This document shows positions 15,819-24,348 of a DNA stretch of 46,695 bases, piece after piece. A model generated the notes under the pieces. That model had not been told where the DNA came from, ran no database searches, and was given only the letters and a program-made list of their open reading frames with translations. Position numbers and translations under genes: made by a program. How positions within the stretch are numbered: position 1 is the first letter of the stretch; every line of letters begins with the position of its first letter. Origin of the DNA: a virus; the IMG/VR virus record IMGVR_UViG_3300025137_004795, positions 1-46,695 of that record; one strand, 5' to 3'.

Positions 15819-18800
15819 TGGCAGTTTATGACGGTTTAACAAGAAACCAATGGCCGGGAACCTGGAGCCCGAGTTCAAATCATCCAATTGTTTTGGATAC
15901 AGAAATTCGTGGAGCTCTACGTTTTGCCAGTGGTGGAGCAGGAGATACGCTTACTGATATTACTGGACAAAGACTACAAGAAGGTATGCTTGTATATCTT
16001 AAGACAGGTTACGGTTCTTTTACTAGCAATACATATTATAAATATAGCCTATTAGTTGGCGAGTCAAGAAATGCTGCCACTGGTGCTATGCCAAACGCAG
16101 TTGGTAACTGGAGTGTAGTTACATTCGCTGGAGCAAGTGAACTTAGTGCATTATCAGATGTAAGCACAACAGCACCTAGCACAGGACAAGTACTTAAATG
16201 GGACGGAACCGAATGGGCTCCGGCCGCTGATTCAACTTCTGGCGGTGGAGCCGGAATCGCTCTTACTGATATCAGTGTAACACAAGATTCAGCATCGGGT
16301 AACGGAACTCTATCATACAATAACGTAACAGGTGTTATAACATACACACCACCAGTATTATTTGATGGTGCATATGCATCACTAACTGGAGCCCCAACTA
16401 TCCCAACAGACATTACGGATTTATCAATAACGGACGGGACGAGTGGACAAGTATTAACAACGGATGGTTCGGGCAACTTTAGTTTTACAACAGCATCAGG
16501 AGGCGGAGCCAGTGCATTAGGTGGACTAACAGATGTAGCAAGTACAACTCCTAGTGCTGGACAAGTACTTAAATGGAGCGGCACACAATGGGAACCAGCA
16601 AGTGATTCAACAGGTGTTGGTGGATCAGGTATTGACCTAACAGACATAAGTGTTACTATTGCAAACGCCGCCGGTGGTGGTAGTTTAACATATAATAACT
16701 CAACAGGTGTATTTCTCTTTAGTCCTGCAGACGTAAGTGGCTTTAGTACATTTAGTGGAGCATATGCTGATCTAACTGGCAAGCCTACTCTCTTTAGTGG
16801 TGATTATAGTGATTTAACAAACATACCAGCTAGTTCAGATAATATGGAATTATCAATAACAGGTGGTACTAATCTTAATCTAGTTAATGGTACAGATAGC
16901 TCAGTTATTGATACTGTTAATTTAGCAAACATTACTTCAAGTCTAGACTATACACAACTGGATAATCTACCTGCATTGTTTAGCGGAGATTATACAGATC
17001 TAACAAATAAACCAGCTATTCCAAACTTAACAGGTTATGCAACAGAATCATTTGTACAGACATATGTTCTAAGTACAATTACAACTGATAACCTACTAGA
17101 AGGTGGCACAAACTTATTCTTTAACAATGAACGTGTAGATGATCGTGTTAACGCATTGTTTGTGGATGGTACTGGATTAACAAAAACATATGATGATGCA
17201 GGTAACTTACTTACACTTGCAATTGATTTCTCACAATTCGATACTGATGATGTTGTTGAAGGCTCAGTCAATACATACCTAAGTGGAAAAACAACAGATG
17301 TACTTGCAGAAGGTAGTTCAAACTTATATTTTAGTAATGCAAGAGTTAGAGCGGCCGTTACTGCAAGTGATGGTATAACATTTAATAGTGCAACTGGTGA
17401 CTTTACTCTAACTGATACAGCCGTTACTCCAGCGTCATATGGTAGTGCAAGCCTAGTACCAGTTATTACAGTTAATGCAAAGGGACAAATTACAGCGGCA
17501 TCAACAGTTAGTGTTGCTGGTGTTACTGATTTTGATTATGATACAGCAACTGGTGTACTTGATATTGATACAGCAGACGGTGGAAACTTTACCGCAACTG
17601 TAACACTTGCTCCGTTTACAACTACAGATTTAACAGAAGGCACAAACTTATATTATACACAAGCGAGATTCGATAGTGCCTTTACAGCCACAGATACAGA
17701 TGCTCTTAGTGAAGGTACAACAAACTTATATTTTACAGATGCAAGAGCCTTGGCAGCAACAGATGGTGAAATAGTTAAGTTTGCAAATATGTTTGCAACA
17801 GAAGGCGACTTACCAAATGCAACAACATATCACGGAATGTTTGCTCATGTTCATGCAACAGGAAAAGGTTACTTTGCACACGCTGGCAATTGGATTAAAC
17901 TATTAGATGAAACTTCATCAACAACAACTAATCTAACTGAAGGAACTAATTTATATTTTACAGATACTAGAGCCCAGACAGCAATTACTGGTGGTACAGC
18001 AATAACAAATACTGCAGGAACTCTAGACTTAGATGATACAGCAGTAACTCCTGGATCATATGGTAGTGGAACAGAAATTCCTGTAATTACAGTAGATCAA
18101 CAGGGTAGAATTACTGGATCAACAGTAGCAACAGTAAGTAGTGATTTACCAATTGCTGGTGATACTGGTACTGATACAGTAAGTTTATTAACTGATACAC
18201 TAACATTTACTGGTGGTGTAGGCGTAACAACAACTGTTGCCACTGATGCAGTAACTATTGATATTGGACAATCAGTAGGTACAACAGATGACGTAACATT
18301 TAATGATGTAACTGTAAGTGGTGATCTAGAAGTATTAGGTACATTAACATCACTTAATACAACTAATACAGAACTTAAAGATAATACTATTGTACTAAAC
18401 CAGGGTGAAGCAGGTGCAGGTGTAACACTAGGATCAGCTGGTATTGAAATTGATAGAGGAACAGAAGCAAACGTATCCTTACTATTTGAAGAAGCTGATG
18501 ATCAATGGTCAACTGGTGCAATTAGATTAGTAACTGGCGATTTACATGCTGGTGAAGAAATAAAAAGCACAATTACAACATCAGGTGGTATTGTAGTTAA
18601 TGATAGAAATATTGTATTAGCAGGACAAACTACTGATGCAACACCAACAGAAATATATTTAAATAATGGTACAGGAAAGATTGAAATAGCAAGTGGAGCC
18701 ACAGCAAAATTTAAAGCAACTGTTGTTTGTACTGATGGTACAGATACAGCGGCCTTTAACATAACTGGCTTAATACAGAATGTAGCAGGTACTACTAGCC

Positions 18801-18970
18801 TAATAGGAACAAATATTCTAGAAACAATAGCAGAAGACAGTGGTTCTAACTGGTCTGCAGCTCTCACAGCAGATGATCCAGCTGACTATCTAAAGATTGT
18901 AGTTACTGGAGAAGCGTCTAAGACTATAGATTGGACAGTATTTCTAGACATTTCTGAGGTAAAAAGATAA
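15818..18970 (+). CDS. Tail fibre-like repeat protein 2
   Basis: 1050 residues of the same style. It holds two copies of the LSDVSTTAPSTGQVLKWDG block, near residues 111-130 and 237-255. Several 'YxDLTxKPxLFSG' repeats follow (about 183-395), then at least five copies of 'TEGTNLYFTDARA'-like motifs between about 425 and 715. The C-terminal region has the 'DDVTFNDVTVSGDLEVLGT' and 'NTIVLNQGE' phrases found in the distal part of many cyanophage and pelagiphage fibres. There is no obvious self-cleaving peptidase domain at the C-terminus. Shared blocks with the gene upstream point to duplication or recombination between the two. It is probably a long fibre or its distal half. Confidence 0.82.
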   Translation: MAVYDGLTRNQWPGTWSPSSNHPIVLDTEIRGALRFASGGAGDTLTDITGQRLQEGMLVYLKTGYGSFTSNTYYKYSLLVGESRNAATGAMPNAVGNWSVVTFAGASELSALSDVSTTAPSTGQVLKWDGTEWAPAADSTSGGGAGIALTDISVTQDSASGNGTLSYNNVTGVITYTPPVLFDGAYASLTGAPTIPTDITDLSITDGTSGQVLTTDGSGNFSFTTASGGGASALGGLTDVASTTPSAGQVLKWSGTQWEPASDSTGVGGSGIDLTDISVTIANAAGGGSLTYNNSTGVFLFSPADVSGFSTFSGAYADLTGKPTLFSGDYSDLTNIPASSDNMELSITGGTNLNLVNGTDSSVIDTVNLANITSSLDYTQLDNLPALFSGDYTDLTNKPAIPNLTGYATESFVQTYVLSTITTDNLLEGGTNLFFNNERVDDRVNALFVDGTGLTKTYDDAGNLLTLAIDFSQFDTDDVVEGSVNTYLSGKTTDVLAEGSSNLYFSNARVRAAVTASDGITFNSATGDFTLTDTAVTPASYGSASLVPVITVNAKGQITAASTVSVAGVTDFDYDTATGVLDIDTADGGNFTATVTLAPFTTTDLTEGTNLYYTQARFDSAFTATDTDALSEGTTNLYFTDARALAATDGEIVKFANMFATEGDLPNATTYHGMFAHVHATGKGYFAHAGNWIKLLDETSSTTTNLTEGTNLYFTDTRAQTAITGGTAITNTAGTLDLDDTAVTPGSYGSGTEIPVITVDQQGRITGSTVATVSSDLPIAGDTGTDTVSLLTDTLTFTGGVGVTTTVATDAVTIDIGQSVGTTDDVTFNDVTVSGDLEVLGTLTSLNTTNTELKDNTIVLNQGEAGAGVTLGSAGIEIDRGTEANVSLLFEEADDQWSTGAIRLVTGDLHAGEEIKSTITTSGGIVVNDRNIVLAGQTTDATPTEIYLNNGTGKIEIASGATAKFKATVVCTDGTDTAAFNITGLIQNVAGTTSLIGTNILETIAEDSGSNWSAALTADDPADYLKIVVTGEASKTIDWTVFLDISEVKR
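16146..16232 (+). repeat. Dispersed fibre repeat block, copy 2
   Basis: Encodes 'LSDVSTTAPSTGQVLKWDGTEWAPAADS'; counterpart of the block at 14403 in the other fibre gene. Confidence 0.6.
16520..16604 (+). repeat. Dispersed fibre repeat block, copy 3
   Basis: Encodes 'LTDVASTTPSAGQVLKWSGTQWEPASD'; the most diverged of the three copies. Confidence 0.55.
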
Positions 18971-18973
18971 ATA
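18966..18973 (+). promoter_or_regulatory. Late-type promoter motif GATAAATA
   Basis: One mismatch to TATAAATA, overlapping the stop of the fibre gene and 43 bases before the next ATG. Confidence 0.45.
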
Positions 18974-19016
18974 AGTATAGTGCAAAAGCACAGATAACAA
19001 ATAAGGAGTCATAAAA

Positions 19017-19289
19017 ATGGCAAACGTAACAATCGGATCAGGAATTGGCGCAAGAACACAAATTATGTCAATTGCAAAAGGAACAGGCGACCACGACCAA
19101 GCAGAACTAAACACAGTATGTAACGCACTAGCGATGACACACACAGTAGTTGGAACAGATGGAACAATCGGTACAGACGCTGGAATGCACATTGCAGTAC
19201 AAGGTTCAGCAGACGTTGATGAATCAGCAGCTGCATACGCAACTGACATTACATTAACAGTGGTAGCAGATTTTAAAGCAGCTCTATAA
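19017..19289 (+). CDS. Small hypothetical protein, probably structural
   Basis: 90 residues, rich in Ala, Thr and Gly with few charges. A strong ribosome binding site (AAGGAG) precedes the ATG and a rho-independent terminator follows, so it ends the fibre transcript. No known domain. Its composition and late promoter fit an abundant virion or fibre-associated protein. Confidence 0.65.
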   Translation: MANVTIGSGIGARTQIMSIAKGTGDHDQAELNTVCNALAMTHTVVGTDGTIGTDAGMHIAVQGSADVDESAAAYATDITLTVVADFKAAL

Positions 19290-19326
19290 AATATAAGCTC
19301 TTAGAAATTATACAACTAATATTAAA

Positions 19327-19357
19327 GGCGTCACATTTTTATGTGGCGTCTTTTTTT
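19327..19357 (+). terminator. Rho-independent terminator
   Basis: A 10-bp stem (GGCGTCACAT with ATGTGGCGTC, two G-U pairs), a TTTT loop and a run of seven T. The next late promoter begins two bases later. Confidence 0.9.
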
Positions 19358-19358
19358 A

Positions 19359-19366
19359 TATAAATA
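19359..19366 (+). promoter_or_regulatory. T4-type late promoter (exact TATAAATA)
   Basis: Exact TATAAATAC directly after a terminator and 25 bases before the ATG at 19392. This terminator-promoter-gene order is strong evidence that the motif is a working promoter. Confidence 0.8.
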
Positions 19367-19391
19367 CAGATATAATAGAAGGAGTCATGAA

Positions 19392-19712
19392 ATGGCAACA
19401 AGAAATCCAGCAAACGAAGTACAGTTTAATGTAGTAAACTTCGGTACAGAGATTCAAGTATGGAATGTAGCAGGAATGACTACAGATCCAAGTACAGAAG
19501 CTTCACCTGGTGAAGATATGGAAGCACTAGTAGAAGCAGTTCAAATGCTAGGCACAGTTTTAGGATGTGGTAAGATTGTATCAGGTGGCGGAACACATGC
19601 ATTTAATATCTATGTTGAACAATCAGCATGGACACAAGCAACAATAGAAGCCGCAGTTCAGGCAACAGGCGGAATATTCGCTAGTGCAACTGTTACAGCA
19701 GGCGATCTATAA
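19392..19712 (+). CDS. Small hypothetical protein, late gene
   Basis: 106 residues. The ATG at 19392 is chosen because it lies after the promoter and the GGAGTC site; an upstream in-frame start would run through the terminator. Largely uncharged, Ala/Gly/Thr-rich, similar in style to the 90-residue protein upstream but without clear sequence identity. Probably a virion protein; no function can be read. Confidence 0.65.
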   Translation: MATRNPANEVQFNVVNFGTEIQVWNVAGMTTDPSTEASPGEDMEALVEAVQMLGTVLGCGKIVSGGGTHAFNIYVEQSAWTQATIEAAVQATGGIFASATVTAGDL

Positions 19713-19718
19713 TAAATA
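19711..19718 (+). promoter_or_regulatory. Late-type promoter motif AATAAATA
   Basis: One mismatch to TATAAATA, 21 bases before the holin-like gene and overlapping the stop of the preceding one. Confidence 0.5.
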
Positions 19719-19739
19719 TAAGAAACGGGGGAATACAAA

Positions 19740-20135
19740 ATGGCAGGAATGGGAATACCAGATGACGATGATGTAGTCGTTGCAAAACCAAAGAAAGTAT
19801 CAAAACCAGTTACTAAACCAGATGCAACTGTAGTAAGTTCTACAGATAGTACAACAAGAAAAGTAAAGTTAGATCTAGAAGTAGATACAACTGTTAAGGA
19901 TTTAGGTCCTAATCCATATGTAAAGATAATCCATATGGCAAGAGCAGTAGATGCCTGGAGAATTTTTCCACGTGTCTTTATTACAACATATATTATACTA
20001 CTATACAAATGTGTTATATGGTATATGGCATTGCCAAATCCAAGTATGGAACAGTCAGGATTAATTAGTATTGTTGTAGGTGCTGGAGCGGCATGGTTTG
20101 GCTTATATACTGGATCAAGTAAAAGTAGGAAATAG
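19740..20135 (+). CDS. Small membrane protein, putative holin
   Basis: 131 residues. The first 60 are acidic and unstructured. Two membrane segments follow, near 78-98 (VFITTYIILLYKCVIWYMAL) and 105-125 (GLISIVVGAGAAWFGLYTG), then a short basic tail (SSKSRK). Two segments with a charged tail are typical of class II holins, which open the inner membrane at lysis. The strong site CGGGGGAA and a late-type promoter precede it. Spanin and muralytic genes lie elsewhere in the window. Another membrane role is possible. Confidence 0.55.
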   Translation: MAGMGIPDDDDVVVAKPKKVSKPVTKPDATVVSSTDSTTRKVKLDLEVDTTVKDLGPNPYVKIIHMARAVDAWRIFPRVFITTYIILLYKCVIWYMALPNPSMEQSGLISIVVGAGAAWFGLYTGSSKSRK

Positions 20136-20144
20136 AGAGAAATT

Positions 20145-20708
20145 ATGTATCAACATCATATTATGTTAAGAACAAATGAACATTTACCATCAGACACAGC
20201 TCTAAAGTGGTATCAGATAGTTAGAGAATTTGCTCCAAAAAATACAATTTACAGTTATGAATTAAACGGTAATTCTATTGCAATGGAATACGGACTCTAT
20301 ATGGAAGATGATCTTCCACATGCATACATTGTTCCGTTAACTCGTGATATGACTTCTGATGAGGCCTCCTTTATAGTTGAAGCATGGAGTTATTCTTATC
20401 AATCAGATTGTGATATAGAAATAAGTAATCAGTTTACTGATAATGGGTTTGGAGAATTTAACAATTCAATTCATATTGAAGAGGAAATAAAAACCCAAGT
20501 AACCAACGATATCCAAAAGTGGGAACACAATCGCTGGGTAGATAATAAAATACAAGAAGGCTGGCGTTGTGGCAGTTACTTTAACAGCAAACAAAAAACG
20601 CACCCAGCATTAAAGTCTTGGGATAACCTTCCAGAAAGTCATAGAAGAGCAAGAGATATTCCAAACAAGGAAGTAATGGAATTTCTTTCCAAAAATAAAA
20701 TTATATAA
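20145..20708 (+). CDS. RyR-domain protein
   Basis: 187 residues. The C-terminal 70 (about 115-185) match the RyR repeat pattern: HNRWVDNKIQEGWRCG, then HPALKSWDNLPESHRRARD. The conserved pieces are H..W, GWxxG, KTHP.L..W..LPES and the R-D near the end. RyR domains occur in ryanodine receptors and also in many bacterial and phage proteins, where they are thought to bind nucleotides or other small ligands. The N-terminal 110 residues resemble no domain I know. It leads a group with two radical SAM genes and may regulate or sense for them. Confidence 0.7.
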   Translation: MYQHHIMLRTNEHLPSDTALKWYQIVREFAPKNTIYSYELNGNSIAMEYGLYMEDDLPHAYIVPLTRDMTSDEASFIVEAWSYSYQSDCDIEISNQFTDNGFGEFNNSIHIEEEIKTQVTNDIQKWEHNRWVDNKIQEGWRCGSYFNSKQKTHPALKSWDNLPESHRRARDIPNKEVMEFLSKNKII

Positions 20709-20721
20709 GAACGGTAACATA

Positions 20722-21678
20722 GTGATTTATTGCCTCACAGAAGATAAGAAACTGTTTACCATAGATGTTAAAAACATGTACCCACCTTCTCCAAAGAGTT
20801 GCTTCGCATTCAATAACTTCGTATGTAATAAAGTAGATACAGCATTTCGTATACAGGCAAACGGAGTAATTGCTAGAGATAACGAGGCAATGTGTGGTAT
20901 TACAGATGTTATATGTACAAATGATTTATGTTCACACCCAGCAGATTATCGATTACCTAAGGCACAAACTCCAGAAATACTTGAAGAATTTAAAATCTTG
21001 GTTATGGCTAGTGTCGAAGATACACAACCATATAATATGCATAAAGGTAAAATTATTGCTATTGGTGATGATAGTTTATTAAAACCACAAGTTGAAACTC
21101 GTGTTAATTGGAATCCTGTTAAGAACTGTAATTGGGATTGTAGTTATTGTAATCCAGCATGGAGAACAGACAGAAATACTAATAAGAAATCACCATACGA
21201 ACTTAAACAAATGTTCTTAAAAGCCAAACTTCCTGAAAGTAATAACATAACTATTAAACTAGGCGGCGGTGAACCTACTATGTTATCGGAAATAGACAGA
21301 ATAGTTAAGTGGCTATTAGAACATAATGATAATATTAAAAAAGTTATAGTTGATACAAATGGTAGTGCAAAGTGGCATGTACTTGAAAGACTATGTAAGT
21401 TAGCATATCTACAAATAACATTACATAATGAGTACGTTACTACTGAACATCTAAATAAACTTCTAAAATTGAAAATGGCATATCCAAAAAAAGTTAACTT
21501 TAAATTAATGGAAAATGCAAACCAAACTATTTTAGATTTCTTTATTCTACAGAATGTCGGAAAACCTAAACCAGCAGAAATAGAAAAATGGTGGGAAATT
21601 CAACAGATCACTCTTTCAGATAAAGTATATCGTAGTGTTAGAAAAGACGTAGGTGCAGATGCTATTAGTAAAAACTGA
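20722..21678 (+). CDS. Radical SAM protein, tandem copy 1
   Basis: 318 residues with GTG start. The radical SAM Fe-S motif CNWDCSYC is at residues 136-143 (Cys136, 140, 143). The SAM-binding GGGEPT follows near 189-194 and VDTNGSA near 213-219. The first 120 residues contain extra cysteines (MCGITDVICTNDLCSHP) that could bind an auxiliary cluster, and the phrase KIIAIGDD is shared with the next gene. It overlaps that gene by 26 bases. The reaction is unknown; no precursor peptide is obvious, though small proteins upstream (19017, 19392) are possible substrates. SufB in this genome could supply its cluster. Confidence 0.88.
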   Translation: MIYCLTEDKKLFTIDVKNMYPPSPKSCFAFNNFVCNKVDTAFRIQANGVIARDNEAMCGITDVICTNDLCSHPADYRLPKAQTPEILEEFKILVMASVEDTQPYNMHKGKIIAIGDDSLLKPQVETRVNWNPVKNCNWDCSYCNPAWRTDRNTNKKSPYELKQMFLKAKLPESNNITIKLGGGEPTMLSEIDRIVKWLLEHNDNIKKVIVDTNGSAKWHVLERLCKLAYLQITLHNEYVTTEHLNKLLKLKMAYPKKVNFKLMENANQTILDFFILQNVGKPKPAEIEKWWEIQQITLSDKVYRSVRKDVGADAISKN

Positions 21679-22531
21679 TACTGGATTATATCGCACAGAC
21701 TTTAATGTATTAAAACGTATGAAGATCACAAACTTTATGGATTGGTTTTGTGACTTGGGAAAATACAATGTCATAGTAACTCCGCAAAAACAAATACACA
21801 CAAGTATATGTCGCAACATAGATACTATCTGTAACAAAATAAATTGTTGGTGTGGTGAGGATATAGAGATACCCAAAGCCATTAATGAACAAACTTTACG
21901 CATGTTTGAGTCACAGATTTTAGATAGTAATCTACTTGACTTTCCTGAATATGAGTCAGGTAAAATTATTGCTGTTGCTGAATCTCGTAAAATAACTGAA
22001 AGCACATTACTATTAGACTGGTCTCCAACAAAGCGTTGTAATTATGATTGTAGTTACTGTCCACCAAGAATACATGATAATCACAGTCCATTACCAGATC
22101 TAGATGAACTGAAGCAAATGGCGACAGATATTCTAACACCACACAAACATAGACGTGTACGAATAGTTATTAGTGGTGGGGAACCTACCCTATTGCCTGA
22201 TTTACTATTATTTGTACAGTATCTGGATAGTATGCTTGAACGTAAACGTATACTAATTATGACTAACGGTACAACAAGTATAAAAAGACTTATAGAATTA
22301 CACCAATACAGTATGTTTTCAATATCCCTACATCATGAATATGTATCCGACAAACTGTTAAACAAGTTTCTTAACTTCCTAAACCAAACACCATATAACA
22401 AAAACATATCGTTCAAAATGTTTCAAGGACATAACTTTGATAATTTTATAGCACAAGCAAGTAAATATGACTTTGTTCGCATATCAGATAATGTTCCAAT
22501 CGTTGATAAAGAAACTAGTGAATGGACTTGA
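21653..22531 (+). CDS. Radical SAM protein, tandem copy 2
   Basis: 292 residues, GTG start at 21653 or ATG at 21659. CNYDCSYC lies at 129-136, SGGEPTLLPD near 179-188 and MTNGTT near 203-208. Order and spacing match the upstream protein: KIIAVAESR, DWSPTKRCN, and the 'SLHHEYVSDKLLNKFL' stretch compared with 'TLHNEYVTTEHLNKLL'. The two are therefore diverged tandem paralogues. The N-terminal part has CNKINCWCG, a possible extra metal site. The pair may form a heterodimer. Target unknown. Confidence 0.88.
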   Translation: MQMLLVKTDTGLYRTDFNVLKRMKITNFMDWFCDLGKYNVIVTPQKQIHTSICRNIDTICNKINCWCGEDIEIPKAINEQTLRMFESQILDSNLLDFPEYESGKIIAVAESRKITESTLLLDWSPTKRCNYDCSYCPPRIHDNHSPLPDLDELKQMATDILTPHKHRRVRIVISGGEPTLLPDLLLFVQYLDSMLERKRILIMTNGTTSIKRLIELHQYSMFSISLHHEYVSDKLLNKFLNFLNQTPYNKNISFKMFQGHNFDNFIAQASKYDFVRISDNVPIVDKETSEWT

Positions 22532-22556
22532 CAGTATAGCAAATACATGTTACTAT
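22528..22556 (+). promoter_or_regulatory. Sigma-70 promoter for uvdE
   Basis: TTGACA (22528-22533), 17-base spacer and TACTAT (22551-22556), 29 bases before the ATG. The -35 box overlaps the stop codon of the preceding gene. Confidence 0.65.
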
Positions 22557-22585
22557 ATATTGTAATCATTAGTAAGGTGTAATTT

Positions 22586-23611
22586 ATGACTATAGGCAGA
22601 GTAGGTTTCGCATGTAAGTATATGCATCCTGATCAAACACAGAACAAGAAACTATTAGATGAAATACAACGTCCACTAAATACTCGCAGTACAACAGTAC
22701 AGTGGCTTAATAGACAGACACGTGATGTTGCAGAAGAACGGCTATGGGACTTGATGGTTCATAATGCTGATTCATACGGAAAGTTAATAGAGTATGTTGG
22801 AACTTTACCTCAACAACAAAGAATGGTTAGGCTGGGCAGTGATGTTTTGCCTGTATATACTCAGCATGAGTGGTCGTACTTCTGGAAAAAGCCAGACGTT
22901 ATCGCATATGCAGAGAAAACATTTGCAAAGGTTGGCGAATCAGCAAGAGCCCTCGATGTCAGACTATCGATGCACCCAGGCCAATTTACTGTACTTGCGA
23001 GCGACAACCCGGAAATAGTAGAACGTAGTATAGAGGAGTTTGAATATCATGTTGATGTCATCAGGTGGATGGGTTTCGGACGCACCTTCCAGGACTTTAA
23101 ATGCAATGTCCATATATCCGGTAGACAAGGTCCTGCCGGTATCAAAGCAATCCTCCCAAGATTATCTCCGGAGGCGAGAAATTCTATTACAATCGAGAAT
23201 GACGAGAACGCATGGGGGCTCGAAGACAGTCTCGAACTTGCCGATGATGTCGCACTCGTACTTGACATACACCATCACTGGTGCCGTGAAGGAGAATACA
23301 TATTACCCACCGACGATAGAGTTCTTCGCGTAATCGATAGCTGGCGTGGTGTAAGGCCTGCCCTACATTATTCATACAGTCGTACAGAACATTTACCTGA
23401 AGGGTTTACACACGATACAATGCAAGACTTCGGTACACTATTAGAAGCAGGACACAAGAAAGCCAAACTTAGAGCACACAGTGACTACTATCCTAACAAG
23501 GCAGTTAACACATGGGCTGGTAGTTTCCGTAATGACTTTGATATTATGTGCGAAAGCAAGTGTAAGAACTTAGCCAGTATAGCATTCGAAGAAGAAACAA
23601 GAAAAGTATAA
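22586..23611 (+). CDS. uvsE: UV damage endonuclease UvdE
   Basis: 341 residues, matching bacterial UvsE/UvdE along its length. The family segments are the start GRVGFACKYM, RLSMHPGQFTVL (near 126-137), CNVHISG (near 173-179), TIENDENAWGLED (near 198-210), LDIHHHWCREG (near 227-237) and RAHSDYYPN (near 291-299). UvdE is a TIM-barrel, metal-dependent nuclease that nicks DNA 5' of UV photoproducts and starts alternative excision repair, useful to a phage in sunlit water. The central part (about 22950-23350) has noticeably higher G+C and uses codons such as CTC, CCG and GGG that its neighbours avoid. This suggests recent acquisition or recombination. It has its own early-type promoter. Confidence 0.95.
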   Translation: MTIGRVGFACKYMHPDQTQNKKLLDEIQRPLNTRSTTVQWLNRQTRDVAEERLWDLMVHNADSYGKLIEYVGTLPQQQRMVRLGSDVLPVYTQHEWSYFWKKPDVIAYAEKTFAKVGESARALDVRLSMHPGQFTVLASDNPEIVERSIEEFEYHVDVIRWMGFGRTFQDFKCNVHISGRQGPAGIKAILPRLSPEARNSITIENDENAWGLEDSLELADDVALVLDIHHHWCREGEYILPTDDRVLRVIDSWRGVRPALHYSYSRTEHLPEGFTHDTMQDFGTLLEAGHKKAKLRAHSDYYPNKAVNTWAGSFRNDFDIMCESKCKNLASIAFEEETRKV

Positions 23612-23614
23612 ATA
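23607..23614 (+). promoter_or_regulatory. T4-type late promoter (exact TATAAATA)
   Basis: Exact TATAAATAC overlapping the uvdE stop and 24 bases before the first gene of the virion-cargo-like cluster. Confidence 0.75.
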
Positions 23615-23638
23615 CACTATAACAACAGGTGTATTACT

Positions 23639-23872
23639 ATGAATATGGACGAAGTATATAGACTCAAGTATCTAGCAGGTATCGTTAATAAAGACGGTAC
23701 TAGTGTGGAACCTGAGACTACTTCTATGGAAAACCTAAGTAACATTGGTAGTGAAAAAGGTGAATACATGAGAAAAAATAAGATACAACCTGGGACTAAC
23801 GAGTGGTTTAAGTTGTGGTTTTCACAGCCTAAATTAACTGGTGAAGATCCAATGCCGAGGAAAAACAAATGA
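23639..23872 (+). CDS. Small protein with RLKxLAG motif, first gene of the cargo-like cluster
   Basis: 77 residues. The N-terminus MNMDEVYRLKYLAGI resembles the AELSRLKKLAGLSE phrase inside the protein encoded at 24597. The C-terminal part (IQPGTNEWFKLWFSQPKLTGEDPMPR) looks like a conserved small phage motif, but I know no function for it. The gene is headed by an exact late promoter and overlaps the next gene by 4 bases. Probably a virion-associated or co-packaged protein, by context. Confidence 0.7.
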   Translation: MNMDEVYRLKYLAGIVNKDGTSVEPETTSMENLSNIGSEKGEYMRKNKIQPGTNEWFKLWFSQPKLTGEDPMPRKNK

Positions 23873-24348
23873 GAGCAAAAGACTTAATGGAAAAAGGACT
23901 AGTAACACCTGATCCAAAATTACCTAACTTTAAAGAGCTAGGTAAACCAAGTAAATATATGAAACGAAAGAAGGCTTTAGATGTAAAAACAAAGCCTATG
24001 ACAGAAGAAACATTCAACGATGATGATGAATTCTTTGAAGCATATGGTTACTTGGCTTATAGTATTGATGAAAACGATCTTTTTGAAGCGGAATATCAAG
24101 GACGTACTGTTAAACTAAACAAACCCATGCAGGGTGATGTTAAAAAGTTTAAAGTATATGTCAAGGACCCAAAGACTGGAAATGTTAAAAAAGTAAACTT
24201 TGGACATGGCGGATCAAGTGTTAAAGGTAAAGCAATGAAAATTAGAAAGAATAATCCTAAAGCTCGTAAAAGTTTTAGAGCTAGACATAATTGTGATAAT
24301 CCAGGACCTAAGACTAAAGCACGTTATTGGTCATGTAGGAAGTGGTAA
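23869..24348 (+). CDS. Basic phage protein, possible virion cargo
   Basis: 159 residues, strongly basic in the second half. It begins MRAKDLMEKG, giving an early L-M-E that fits a prohead-protease site. The C-terminal 90 residues (from QGRTVKLNKPMQGDVKKF) form a compact domain with VKKVNFGHGG, KARKSFRARHNC and a final ARYWSCRKW. Two conserved Cys and one His could bind zinc. I recall this domain as frequent in marine phages with no known function; the basic charge would suit DNA binding inside the capsid. It ends one base before the next ATG. Confidence 0.75.
   Translation: MRAKDLMEKGLVTPDPKLPNFKELGKPSKYMKRKKALDVKTKPMTEETFNDDDEFFEAYGYLAYSIDENDLFEAEYQGRTVKLNKPMQGDVKKFKVYVKDPKTGNVKKVNFGHGGSSVKGKAMKIRKNNPKARKSFRARHNCDNPGPKTKARYWSCRKW

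Noticed and set aside
14021-16782. Long minus-strand open frames opposite the fibre genes
   Set aside because: Repetitive Thr/Ser-rich coding DNA gives long antisense frames by composition. The plus-strand products have recognisable fibre repeats and good start signals.
14403-17990. Possible CRISPR array or tandem DNA repeats in the fibre region
   Set aside because: Repeats are in-frame protein repeats of unequal length with variable sequence; no fixed repeat-spacer structure.
19341-19391. Upstream start for the 106-residue protein
   Set aside because: It would lie in the terminator hairpin and before the exact TATAAATA promoter.
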